Shown here: piece by piece, positions 7,250 to 14,879 of the stretch | Position numbering within the stretch: the first letter of the stretch is position 1 | How the letters are laid out: every line of letters begins with the position of its first letter | Origin: Melioribacteraceae bacterium | Lineage (GTDB): Bacteria; Bacteroidota; Ignavibacteria; Ignavibacteriales; Melioribacteraceae | Assembly: GCA_027858595.1 (NCBI GenBank) | Contig: JAQICK010000452.1 | Span: 1 to 14,879, forward strand | Length of the DNA: 14,879 nt | Direction of reading: 5' to 3' | Program-made: the position numbers and the translations under genes | The notes under the pieces: model-generated | Told to the model about the DNA's origin: nothing | Databases searched by the model: none | What the model saw: the letters and a program-made list of their open reading frames with translations, nothing else

Positions 7250-10009
7250 ATGACATCCAAAGAAATTAGAAATCAGTTTTTAGATTTCTTTAAAGAAAAA
7301 GGACACAGAATTGTTGATAGTGCTCCCGTTGTCCCTTTTGATGACCCAACATTGCTCTTTACAAATGCAGGAATGAACCAGTTTAAAGATGTATTTCTTG
7401 GTCAAGGTTCACGAGATTATAATCGTGCTACGGATACTCAAAAATGTATTCGCGTTAGTGGAAAGCACAATGATTTGGAAGAAGTTGGACGTGATACATA
7501 TCATCACACTTTTTTTGAAATGCTAGGAAACTGGTCGCTTGGAAATCCCCAAAAACCAGAAGGTGGATATTACAAAGAAGAAGCAATCACTTGGGCTTGG
7601 GAATTATTAACTAATGTTTGGAAGTTGCCCAAAGAACGCTTGTGGGCAACGGTTTATAGAACTGATCATGAATCAATGGATATCTGGAAAAACAAAACAG
7701 ATATTAATCCAAATCATGTATTAAAATTTGACGAAAAAGATAATTTTTGGGAGATGGGAGATACAGGTCCATGTGGTCCTTGTTCAGAAATTCATGTTAA
7801 TATTGGTGATGATTTTGAGAATCCAAAGTGGGTAAACGCTGGAGTTGAGGAATGCATTGAAATATGGAACCTTGTATTCGTTCAATATAATAGGGATGAA
7901 AATGGCAAACTTCATGATTTGCCTGCAAAACACGTTGATACAGGAATGGGCTTTGAGAGAATAGTTGCTGTACTTCAAGAGAAAAAAGCAAATTATGACA
8001 CCGATATATTTATCCCAATTATTGAAAAAATCTCTAAAATATCTGGCGTAGCATACAAAGAAAAAGACGATGTCGTTTCAATGCGTGTTATCGCTGACCA
8101 TATACGCACGCTAACTTTTGCAATTGCTGATGGTGCAACTCCGGGCAACGAGGGACGTGGATATGTGCTACGTAGAATTCTTCGTCGTGCATCTCGTTTT
8201 GGAAGAAAGCTGAATTTGAATGAACCATTTTTGTATAAATTGGTTGACGTGTTAACTGAAACAATGGGAGATGTTTTTCCAGAGATTATAACAAACAAAA
8301 AAAATGTTATTAAAATTATTAAAGCAGAAGAAGAGAGTTTTAATAGAACTTTGGATAGAGGAATAGAATTGTTTAACAGTATCGCTTTGCAAACAATATT
8401 TAACAGCTTAAATAATCCAAAATATAACATAAATAGAGTAGAGATTATTTTGCTAAATAAAACAAACAATTCTTGTGGATTTGTGAATAAGCTTGAAATT
8501 AGCTTAGAGGGAAAAGGGAAAAAGATATATAACATAAATACATGGACTAAAAGTACAACAGAAGAATATTTTGAATTAAAACCGATTATTAATGGTGAGA
8601 CCGTTTTTAAATTATTTGATACTTTTGGATTCCCTATAGATTTAACTAATATAATGGCTGAAGAAAAAGGTTTAACTATAGATGAAGTTAGTTTTAATAG
8701 ACTTATGGATAAGCAAAAAGAAAGAGCTCGCAATACAACAAAGAATAAAACATCAACCTTAAACAAATTAAATATTATGTCAGATAATTCTAACATTGAA
8801 AATTCAGAATTTATTGGTTATGATAGGCGACGGTTATCAACAAAGGCACGAATAGTTTCAATGGCTGAAGGGTATTTAGTTTTGGATAAAACACCGTTTT
8901 ATCCAGAATCAGGTGGGCAAGTGGGTGATACTGGAAAAATAATCAAGAAAAATGGTGAAGAAATATTAATTATAAACACAGTTAAAACAAACAATATAAT
9001 TGCCCATGAGTATAAAGGAGTTGTAAACAAAGACTTTCTGGCTGAAGTCTCTATTATTGTAGATAAAGAAAAGCGCCGGAATATAATGAGCAACCATTCT
9101 GCAACTCATTTAATGCACGCAGCTTTACGAAAAGTTTTGGGCAAACACGTAAAACAATCAGGCTCTTTGGTGGATGAAGAAAAACTCCGTTTTGATTTTA
9201 CACATTTAGAAAAAATTACTGCTAATGAGATTAAAGAAATTGAAAAAATTGTTAATAACAAAATCCGTGAAGGATTAAATCGTCAATCAGGTCTTCGAGA
9301 TATTCCATTTGAAGATGCTAAAGAGATGGGTGCACTAATGTTCTTTGGAGATAAATATGGCGACAAAGTTAATGTTGTTAAATTTGATAAATTCTCAACA
9401 GAGTTCTGTGGAGGAACGCATGTTAAAAACACATCCGAGATTGGAATATTTAAAATTGTGAGCGAGTCATCAATAGCTAGTGGAATACGCAGAATTGAAG
9501 CAGTTACTGGGCGCGGTGTTTATGAATTAATCTCTTCTCAAGAAAATAAACTTTCGGAATTAACTCAAAAATTATCTGAATCAAATGATGAAAAAAGAAA
9601 ACTCGAAAAAGAGATTTCAGAATTTGAATTAAAGTCAAAACTTGGTGGAATTGATGAGGTTGTAAAAACTCCAATTGAAATTGGTGGTATCAATCTATTC
9701 AAAGGCAAAGTTGAAGCAACAAGCATGGACGAACTAAAACAGATGGGAGATGAACTCCGCAACAAAATAAAGAGCGGAGTTGGAGTTTTAATTTCTGCCA
9801 TTGGTGAGAAAGTGGGAATAGTTTGTGTTGTTTCGGATGATTTAATTAAAGAGAAAAAAATCCAAGCTGGAAACATTGTTGGATCTGTTGCAAAAATTGT
9901 TGGCGGAGGCGGTGGCGGCCGTCCTCACCTGGCTACAGCTGGCGGAAAAGATGTTTCAAAAATAGATGAAGCTCTTGAAAATGTGGATGAAATAATTAAA
10001 GAACTTTAA
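7250..10009 (+). CDS. alaS: Alanyl-tRNA synthetase with a ~60-residue insertion
   Basis: This enzyme charges tRNA-Ala with alanine in the cytoplasm and hydrolyses Ser/Gly mischarged tRNA. It has 919 residues against about 875 in E. coli. The class II catalytic core comes first (LLFTNAGMNQFKDVFLG at 35-51, HTFFEMLGNWS at 86-96, GDTGPCGPCSEIH at 170-182, HVDTGMGFERI at 228-238). Next is the tRNA-recognition region (GRGYVLRRILRRA), then the editing domain with zinc ligands His616/His620 (NHSATH) and Cys720/His724 (CGGTH). A coiled coil (about 760-795) and the C-Ala/DHHA1 domain with the glycine motif GGGGGGRPHLATAGG (885-899) close it. Between RTLDRGI and NGETVF there are 75 residues where E. 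coli has about 15; the extra part is roughly 382-446 and lies in very A+T-rich DNA. The frame is intact and flanking motifs are perfect, so the gene should be functional. TTAGGA precedes the ATG at a good distance. Confidence 0.97.
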   Translation: MTSKEIRNQFLDFFKEKGHRIVDSAPVVPFDDPTLLFTNAGMNQFKDVFLGQGSRDYNRATDTQKCIRVSGKHNDLEEVGRDTYHHTFFEMLGNWSLGNPQKPEGGYYKEEAITWAWELLTNVWKLPKERLWATVYRTDHESMDIWKNKTDINPNHVLKFDEKDNFWEMGDTGPCGPCSEIHVNIGDDFENPKWVNAGVEECIEIWNLVFVQYNRDENGKLHDLPAKHVDTGMGFERIVAVLQEKKANYDTDIFIPIIEKISKISGVAYKEKDDVVSMRVIADHIRTLTFAIADGATPGNEGRGYVLRRILRRASRFGRKLNLNEPFLYKLVDVLTETMGDVFPEIITNKKNVIKIIKAEEESFNRTLDRGIELFNSIALQTIFNSLNNPKYNINRVEIILLNKTNNSCGFVNKLEISLEGKGKKIYNINTWTKSTTEEYFELKPIINGETVFKLFDTFGFPIDLTNIMAEEKGLTIDEVSFNRLMDKQKERARNTTKNKTSTLNKLNIMSDNSNIENSEFIGYDRRRLSTKARIVSMAEGYLVLDKTPFYPESGGQVGDTGKIIKKNGEEILIINTVKTNNIIAHEYKGVVNKDFLAEVSIIVDKEKRRNIMSNHSATHLMHAALRKVLGKHVKQSGSLVDEEKLRFDFTHLEKITANEIKEIEKIVNNKIREGLNRQSGLRDIPFEDAKEMGALMFFGDKYGDKVNVVKFDKFSTEFCGGTHVKNTSEIGIFKIVSESSIASGIRRIEAVTGRGVYELISSQENKLSELTQKLSESNDEKRKLEKEISEFELKSKLGGIDEVVKTPIEIGGINLFKGKVEATSMDELKQMGDELRNKIKSGVGVLISAIGEKVGIVCVVSDDLIKEKKIQAGNIVGSVAKIVGGGGGGRPHLATAGGKDVSKIDEALENVDEIIKEL
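8393..8587 (+). other. In-frame insertion within alaS
   Basis: Residues about 382-446 of the synthetase have no counterpart in the E. coli or Bacteroides proteins as I remember them. The segment is rich in Asn, Lys, Ile and Thr (NNPKYNINRVEIILL, then NKLEISLEGKGKKIYN) and could form a few beta strands. By hand count 8401-8580 is about 24% G+C, and the low value extends over about 8281-8820. It has no intein or catalytic motif and is too short for an intein. The exact edges are uncertain by several residues. Confidence 0.6.
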
Positions 10010-10060
10010 TGCATTTTTGGCGAACAACAACGTTGTATATTCGTCAGAAAAAATGCTTAA
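10006..10060. other. Long imperfect dyad after alaS
   Basis: Starting at the alaS stop codon, TTAA-t-GCATTTTT (10006-10018) pairs with AAAAATGCTTAA (10049-10060). Inside it GGCGAA (10019-10024) pairs with TTCGTC (10040-10045, one G-T wobble), and at the centre is the palindrome ACAACGTTGT (10027-10036). The T-run is on the 5' arm and the A-run on the 3' arm, the reverse of an intrinsic terminator. It may be an mRNA 3' structure or a protein-binding dyad in front of the peptidase gene. Confidence 0.55.
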
Positions 10061-10087
10061 TAATATTAACCAATAAGGAAAAATAAA

Positions 10088-12121
10088 ATGAAAAAACTTC
10101 TGTTTTTAACACTTGCAATTGCTGCTGGTTCAGTCGCTATTTTTACCAGTTGTTCAAACTCAAATGCTCAAGCTCCAGTAGGTTTTGATAGAGCAATGAT
10201 GGACACAACCGTAACACCACAAGAGGATTTTTACCAATACGCTGTTGGGAAATGGCTAAAAGAGAATCCAATTCCTGAAGACCAAACTCTTTGGGGTGGT
10301 TTTGTAATTTTGAACGAAGAAACAAATGACCAAGTAAAAGAAATTATTGATGAGGCAGTTAAAAGTGCTAAACCAAATCCAAAAGAAATAATTGAAAAGG
10401 TTGGTCTTTTTTATTCTGTAGGAATGGATACAGCAAAAATTGAAGAACTTGGTTTAGCTCCTCTTAGCGATGAGTTAAAAAGAATTGGAGCAATTAAAAC
10501 GAAAAATGATTTGGTAAAAGAAATTGCTCACATGTCACAATACACAACTTCACCGCTGTTTTATTTTTATTCATCGGCTGATGCAAAAGATAGCAAAAAT
10601 GAAATTGCTGGAATTTGGCAAGGTGGACTTGGGCTTCCTGATAGAGATTACTACTTAAACGAAGATGGTCGTTCAAAAGAAATTCAAGAAAAATATGTTG
10701 CTCATGTAAAAAACATGTTCAATTTAATGGGTTGCAAAGTTTCGGATAAACGTGCTGAAACAATTATGAACATTGAAACAGAATTGGCAAAAGTTTCTAA
10801 TACTCGTTTGGAAAACAGAAATCCTCAAGCAACATACAATAAAATGGAAGTTGCGGAAATATCAAAGATTGCTCCTAATTTTGATTGGAACCTTTTCCTA
10901 TCTGAGATTGGTGCAGTTGATGTTGGAGGTGTTGATGTAAATCAACCAAAATTTATTTCTGGAGTGTCAGATTTGTTCAACAAAATTTCTGTTGATGAAT
11001 GGAAAGTCTTTTTGAAGTGGAATTTGGTGCGCTCAATGTCTCCATATTTAAGTCAAAAATTTATTGATGAAAGATTTGATTTTGCTGGTAGATTTATGAG
11101 TGGACAGGAAGTAAATCGTCCACGTTGGAAAAGAGTCCTTTCAGCAACTAACGGAGTAATGGGAGAAGCAATTGGTCAACTTTATGTTGCTAAACATTTT
11201 CCAATAGAAGCTAAAGAACGTGCTACCAAAATAGTTGAAACCTTAAAAGTATCAATGGGTGAAAGCATAAAGAGTAACACATGGATGACAGAAGTTACCA
11301 AAGAAGAAGCTCAAAAAAAACTCTCTGGTTTTGGAGTTAAAATTGGCTACCCTGATAAATGGCGTGATTATAGTGAATTAGAAATATCTGAAAGTTATAT
11401 CCAAAATATTATGAACTCAAATTATTTTGATCACAAAGATATGATATCAAAAATTAATAAACCTATACGCGATTGGGAATGGGGCATGACTCCTCAAACA
11501 ATTAATGCTTACTACAGTCCAACACGAAACGAAATCGTTTTCCCTGCTGCAATTCTTCAATTTCCTTTTTACAATTACGAACTTGATGATGCAATTAACT
11601 ACGGTGCAATGGGTGCTGTTATTGGTCACGAAATTACTCACGGATTTGATGATCAAGGGAAGCAGTATGACGCTAATGGAAATATCCGTGATTGGTGGAC
11701 AGAAGAAGACAGTGAAAATTTTGATGAACGCGTTAAAGTGATTATTGAACAATTTAATGAATATGTTGCAATTGATACATTTCATGTAAATGGTGCGTTA
11801 ACACAAGGCGAAAACGTTGCTGACCTTGGTGGACTAACCGTTTCTTACAATGCTTTCAAGAATACAGATCAATATAAGAATAATGAAATAATTAATGGCT
11901 TTACACCATCTCAAAGATTCTTCCTATCATGGGCTCAAGTTTGGAAAAACAACATTCGTCCAGATGCACTTAAGCTAAGAATTAAAACCGATGTGCATTC
12001 GCCAGGCGAACAGAGAGTTCTTGGACCACTAAGCAACATGCCAGAATTCTTTAAAGCATTTGGTGTAAAAGAAGGCGATGCAATGAGAAGGGCAGAAGAT
12101 AAGCTTGTTAAAATTTGGTAA
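10088..12121 (+). CDS. pepO: M13-family zinc endopeptidase, PepO-like lipoprotein
   Basis: This neprilysin-type metallopeptidase cleaves oligopeptides outside the cytoplasmic membrane. The first 21 residues form a lipoprotein signal (MKKLLFLTLAIAAG, hydrophobic core, then lipobox FTSC) with lipidated Cys22, so it should be anchored in the periplasm or outer membrane. The M13 N-terminal domain spans about 40-420 (EDFYQYAVGKWL at 46-57). The catalytic part has NAYYSP (473-478), HEITH with His514, Glu515 and His518, GENVAD with Glu575 as third zinc ligand and Asp579, and the DVHSPGEQR motif (His637). Its 677 residues are normal, and it ends in KIW, as PepO proteins often do. AAGGA lies about 10 bases before the ATG. 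It is followed by an intrinsic terminator, so it forms its own unit or ends an alaS-pepO unit. All active-site residues are intact. Confidence 0.96.
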   Translation: MKKLLFLTLAIAAGSVAIFTSCSNSNAQAPVGFDRAMMDTTVTPQEDFYQYAVGKWLKENPIPEDQTLWGGFVILNEETNDQVKEIIDEAVKSAKPNPKEIIEKVGLFYSVGMDTAKIEELGLAPLSDELKRIGAIKTKNDLVKEIAHMSQYTTSPLFYFYSSADAKDSKNEIAGIWQGGLGLPDRDYYLNEDGRSKEIQEKYVAHVKNMFNLMGCKVSDKRAETIMNIETELAKVSNTRLENRNPQATYNKMEVAEISKIAPNFDWNLFLSEIGAVDVGGVDVNQPKFISGVSDLFNKISVDEWKVFLKWNLVRSMSPYLSQKFIDERFDFAGRFMSGQEVNRPRWKRVLSATNGVMGEAIGQLYVAKHFPIEAKERATKIVETLKVSMGESIKSNTWMTEVTKEEAQKKLSGFGVKIGYPDKWRDYSELEISESYIQNIMNSNYFDHKDMISKINKPIRDWEWGMTPQTINAYYSPTRNEIVFPAAILQFPFYNYELDDAINYGAMGAVIGHEITHGFDDQGKQYDANGNIRDWWTEEDSENFDERVKVIIEQFNEYVAIDTFHVNGALTQGENVADLGGLTVSYNAFKNTDQYKNNEIINGFTPSQRFFLSWAQVWKNNIRPDALKLRIKTDVHSPGEQRVLGPLSNMPEFFKAFGVKEGDAMRRAEDKLVKIW

Positions 12122-12133
12122 CTAAAATCATTC

Positions 12134-12164
12134 ATTGCACAGATTAATTATCTGTGCAATTTTT
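12134..12164 (+). terminator. Intrinsic terminator after pepO
   Basis: ATTGCACAGAT (12134-12144) and ATCTGTGCAAT (12150-12160) form a perfect 11-bp stem with the loop TAATT, followed at once by TTTT. It lies 12 bases after the pepO stop codon. This is the clearest terminator in the window and separates pepO from the M16 pair. Confidence 0.9.
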
Positions 12165-12190
12165 GTAATTTTCAAAATTATTCCCATATT

Positions 12191-12215
12191 ATTGTTATAA
12201 CTTTGTTATAACAAT
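12191..12215. promoter_or_regulatory. Double GTTATAAC operator-like dyad
   Basis: ATTGTTATAAC (12191-12201) and GTTATAACAAT (12205-12215) form a perfect 11-bp inverted repeat around TTT. Each arm also contains the 8-bp palindrome GTTATAAC, and the two copies are 11 bases apart, about one helical turn. It overlaps the TAACTTTG box and lies 22 bases before the M16 start codon. This geometry suits a repressor bound as two dimers on one face. No T-run follows that would make it a terminator. Confidence 0.6.
12198..12205 (+). promoter_or_regulatory. Candidate -7 box (TAACTTTG) for the M16 operon
   Basis: TAACTTTG is a full match to TAnnTTTG and lies in the centre of the GTTATAAC dyad. The -33 element is unclear (TTTC at 12170-12173 is the nearest). 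A start a few bases downstream would give a short leader with GAGG at about 12229-12232 as the ribosome site. Confidence 0.4.
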
Positions 12216-12237
12216 TCATATTTAATAGAGGTTAATA

Positions 12238-13554
12238 ATGATTAAAAAAATTATCGCAATATTCCTTTTTACAAGCGTCATTCTAGTTGCTCAAAAGAAA
12301 ATCGATTTTGTTGAGTACGACTTAGATAACGGGCTTCATGTAATACTCCACCAAGATGATTCAACACCTATTGTTGCAGTAACCGTTTTCTATCACGTTG
12401 GCTCTAAAAACGAGCAATCTGATAGAACAGGTTTTGCTCATTTTTTTGAACATCTAATGTTTGAAGGAACCGAGAACATTCCAACCGGAGATTATCACAA
12501 AATTGTTTCTAGTAATGGTGGAACAAATAATGCAACAACTGATTTTGACCGAACCTACTATTATGAAATTTTTCCATCAAATCAATTAGAGCTTGGATTA
12601 TGGATGGAATCAGAAAGAATGTTACATCTTTTAGTTGATTCGACTGGAGTTGAAACACAGCGTAAAGTTGTAAAAGAAGAAAGAAAAATGAGATTAGATA
12701 ACCAGCCTTACGGAAGTCTTCTTGAAGAAACCTTTAAACGAGCTTACACAAAGCACCCTTATCATTGGACACCAATTGGTTCTGCTCAATATATTGACTT
12801 GGCAACCATTGATGAATTTATGGATTTCTATAAGCACTATTATGTTCCAAATAACGCCGTTTTAACAATTGCTGGCGATATTGATATTGATAATGCAAAA
12901 GATATGATTGAAAAATATTTTGCCGATATTCCTAGAGGGGAAAAAGAAATTACTTTTCCGAATGTTATTGAGCCAAAGAAAACAGAGGAAGTAAGAGATA
13001 CGGTTTATGATAATATTCAACTTCCAATGGTTTTAATGTCGTACCCTATTCCTAAAAAAACGGATAAAGATTCATATGCAATTGATATGTTAACTACTCT
13101 TCTTTCTGGTGGACCTAGTGCACGAATTCCTAAAAGGTTGGTTGACAAAGAGCAAAAATCTGTTTTTGCAAGCTCAGTACCATTGACTTTGGAGGACTCT
13201 GGACAGTTTATTGTTTATTCAATTGCAAATGTTGGGGTTGGTGCGGATGTTGTTGAGATATCACTTCAAGCTGAAATTGACAAAGCTCAATCTGAATTAA
13301 TTTCTGAAAATGAATTTCAAAAGCTTCAAAACCAAATAGAGAGCAGAATTGTTGGAGGGTTTTCAACCGTTGCTGGTATAGCTGGAAGCTTATCAAACTA
13401 TTATGTTTATTACGGAAATACAGATCAAATTAATAATGAGTTAGAAAATTACATGGTTGTTACACGTGAAGATATTAAACGTGTGGCAAATGAGTATTTG
13501 GATAGTAATACAAGAGTAGTTTTACATTACTTACCCAAAGCAGAAAAAGAATAG
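12238..13554 (+). CDS. M16 peptidase, catalytic subunit (zinc-binding)
   Basis: This is a pitrilysin-family metallopeptidase of 438 residues with an N-terminal export signal (MIKKIIAIFLFTSVILVAQ), so it should act in the periplasm on peptides or small proteins. The inverted zinc motif HFFEH is at His68-Glu71-His72, and the distal Glu lies at 147/148 (VVKEERK), the usual 75-77 residues on. Two M16 halves are visible: the active N-terminal half (25-230) and a C-terminal half (245-435). In the C-terminal half, the Arg/Tyr pair that usually helps bind substrate is lost: at the aligned places are Val302 and Phe310 (RLVDKEQKSVFASS). This is the pattern of the catalytic subunit of bacterial M16B heterodimers. 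The partner would be the gene 44 bases downstream. GAGG precedes the ATG. A dyad and promoter-like box lie just upstream. Confidence 0.95.
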   Translation: MIKKIIAIFLFTSVILVAQKKIDFVEYDLDNGLHVILHQDDSTPIVAVTVFYHVGSKNEQSDRTGFAHFFEHLMFEGTENIPTGDYHKIVSSNGGTNNATTDFDRTYYYEIFPSNQLELGLWMESERMLHLLVDSTGVETQRKVVKEERKMRLDNQPYGSLLEETFKRAYTKHPYHWTPIGSAQYIDLATIDEFMDFYKHYYVPNNAVLTIAGDIDIDNAKDMIEKYFADIPRGEKEITFPNVIEPKKTEEVRDTVYDNIQLPMVLMSYPIPKKTDKDSYAIDMLTTLLSGGPSARIPKRLVDKEQKSVFASSVPLTLEDSGQFIVYSIANVGVGADVVEISLQAEIDKAQSELISENEFQKLQNQIESRIVGGFSTVAGIAGSLSNYYVYYGNTDQINNELENYMVVTREDIKRVANEYLDSNTRVVLHYLPKAEKE

Positions 13555-13598
13555 TTCTTTCTCAAATGTTTGATTAATAAAATTTTGGAGATTTTAAA

Positions 13599-14879
13599 AT
13601 GATAAAAAAAACAATATGCTTTCTTCTTTTAACAACAGTAATGCTTTTTGCACAAGTTGATAGAACGCAAAAACCAAACCCAGGTCCAGCACCAGAAATT
13701 AATATTGGTGAATATGAATCTTTCACATTGGATAATGGATTGAAAGTGTTCGTAGTTGAAAACAATAAGCTTCCACGTGTTGCATTTTCCTTGCAGCTTC
13801 ATAGAGAAGCAATTATGGAAAAAGAAAACACAGGATATATTTCCATTGCAGGAGCATTATTACGAACGGGAACAGCAAACAAAACAAAAGATGAACTTGA
13901 TGAAGCTATTGATTTTATTGGTGCAAATATCTCTACATCATCAACCGGAATCTATGGATCATCTTTAACGAAGCATACTGATAATCTGTTAGCATTAATG
14001 TCAGATGTTTTGCTTCATCCTTCTTTTAAAGAAGAAGAACTTGAAAAGATAAAAAAGCAAACTATTTCTGGACTTAAAGCTGCAAAAGAACAACCTTCAG
14101 CAATTGCATCAAACATTCGCAAAGTTTTACTTTATGGAAAAGATCATCCCTACGGTGAAATACAAACTGAAGAAACAGTTGCAAACGTAACAGTGGATAT
14201 GTGTAAAGAATATTACAACTCCTATTTTCATCCAAACATAGCTTTCCTTGCAATTGTTGGCGATATAACAAAAGATGATGCTGAAGAATTAGTAAAAAAA
14301 TATTTTGGTGAGTGGAAAGCTCAGGAAGTACCAACATTTACTTATGCTGATGTTTCAGCCCCAACCAATAATAAAATAGCTTTTGTTGAGAGAGCTAATG
14401 CTGTTCAATCAGTTGTAAATATTACATATCCTATTGAATTAGATAAATTTGGCGACAACGCAATTAAAGCGTCTGTTATGAATTATCTTCTTGGCGGAGG
14501 AGCTTCAGGCGAGTTTTTCCAAGTGCTTCGAGAGGAAAAAGGATATACATATGGAGCTTATTCTTCAATTGGTGGTGATAAGTTGGTCGGAAATTTTACT
14601 GCATCCTGCGATGCGAGAAATGAAGTAACAGATAGTGTAATAATTACATTTTTAGATGTAATGAATAAATTTAGAGATGAAAAAGTTTCAGAGAAAAAAT
14701 TACAAGCAGCAAAAAATTATCTTACTGGAAGTTTCTCACGAGCATTAGAAAGTTCACAGACTGTTGCTAGCTTTGCATTAAATATTGCTCGATACAATTT
14801 ACCCTCTGATTATTATCAGAATTATTTAAAGAAACTTAATTCATTTACAGTTGAAGATATTAGTGAATCGGCTAAGAAA
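13599..14879 (+). CDS. M16 peptidase-like non-catalytic subunit (3' partial)
   Basis: The frame runs open from the ATG at 13599 to the last base (427 codons) and the stop lies outside the window. GGAG lies about 10 bases before the start. A signal peptide (MIKKTICFLLLTTVMLFAQ) is followed by a short Pro-rich stretch and two M16 halves. Where active members have HxxEH, this protein reads GYISIAGALLRTGT: the aligned residues are Ser82, Gly85 and Ala86, so it cannot bind zinc. It does keep the Arg311/Tyr318 pair (LREEKGYTYGAY) in the second half, as well as the LLGGGASGEFF loop. This is the complement of the upstream gene, and the two probably assemble into one periplasmic peptidase with catalytic and substrate-holding subunits. 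Possibly 10-30 residues are missing at the C-terminus, judging from family length. Confidence 0.93.
   Translation, partial: MIKKTICFLLLTTVMLFAQVDRTQKPNPGPAPEINIGEYESFTLDNGLKVFVVENNKLPRVAFSLQLHREAIMEKENTGYISIAGALLRTGTANKTKDELDEAIDFIGANISTSSTGIYGSSLTKHTDNLLALMSDVLLHPSFKEEELEKIKKQTISGLKAAKEQPSAIASNIRKVLLYGKDHPYGEIQTEETVANVTVDMCKEYYNSYFHPNIAFLAIVGDITKDDAEELVKKYFGEWKAQEVPTFTYADVSAPTNNKIAFVERANAVQSVVNITYPIELDKFGDNAIKASVMNYLLGGGASGEFFQVLREEKGYTYGAYSSIGGDKLVGNFTASCDARNEVTDSVIITFLDVMNKFRDEKVSEKKLQAAKNYLTGSFSRALESSQTVASFALNIARYNLPSDYYQNYLKKLNSFTVEDISESAKK

Noticed and set aside
8393..8587. Intein or homing element inside alaS
   Set aside because: The insertion is only about 60 residues, with no Cys/Ser splice junction, no terminal His-Asn and no endonuclease motif.
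7993..8796. Long open frame of 267 codons on the minus strand inside alaS
   Set aside because: It lies opposite the A+T-rich part of a clearly real synthetase gene, its translation is a hydrophobic, Ser/Leu/Ile-rich string with no family motif, and no ribosome site was seen. It is an antisense shadow.
11447..11785. Minus-strand open frame of 112 codons within the M13 peptidase gene
   Set aside because: It is opposite the conserved catalytic region (HEITH), and the antisense protein has no recognisable feature.

Overview
The window is an A+T-rich bacterial chromosome segment, roughly one third G+C by eye. Every recognisable gene lies on the + strand. Several traits suggest the Bacteroidota/Ignavibacteriota/Chlorobiota side of the tree: TAnnTTTG-type promoter boxes upstream of two genes, weak or short Shine-Dalgarno sites, at least one TTG start, a PepO-type M13 peptidase lipoprotein, and paired M16 peptidases. 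This placement is an inference from style. No phylogenetic marker was computed.

Layout. Positions 1-4383 hold a signalling block: an NtrB-like PAS/histidine kinase (5' end outside the window), an NtrC-like sigma54 activator, and a second PAS/histidine kinase that ends in a receiver-like domain lacking the phospho-acceptor Asp. After a 21-base gap come a NusG/RfaH-type transcription elongation factor paralogue (4405-4905) and an OB-fold/HD protein of the YhaM exoribonuclease type (4914-5903). These five genes are separated by at most 34 bases and look like one operon. A roughly 200-base gap with a degenerate palindromic repeat precedes a class III sirtuin (6106-6849). After it come a better-preserved copy of the repeat and a frameshifted ribbon-helix-helix antitoxin relic with no toxin (6954-7171).

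Positions 7250-10009 encode alanyl-tRNA synthetase. It has all the expected catalytic and editing motifs but carries an extra segment of about 60 residues just before its conserved NGETVFKLFDTFGFP stretch, inside an unusually A+T-rich patch. A long dyad starts at its stop codon. The last part is a protein-degradation group whose members carry export signals: a PepO-like M13 zinc endopeptidase lipoprotein (10088-12121), a strong intrinsic terminator, a symmetrical operator-like site over a candidate promoter, then two M16 peptidase genes (12238-13554 and 13599 to the window end). The first M16 protein keeps the zinc motif HFFEH but lacks the Arg/Tyr pair. The second lacks the zinc motif and keeps the Arg/Tyr pair, so the two probably form a heterodimer with a split active site.

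Most of the window is ordinary core and accessory metabolism and no defence or mobile system is visible. The points most worth checking are the alanyl-tRNA synthetase insertion, the double GTTATAAC operator over the M16 promoter, the dyad after alaS, the dead receiver on the second kinase, and the decayed antitoxin next to the repeats that flank the sirtuin gene.
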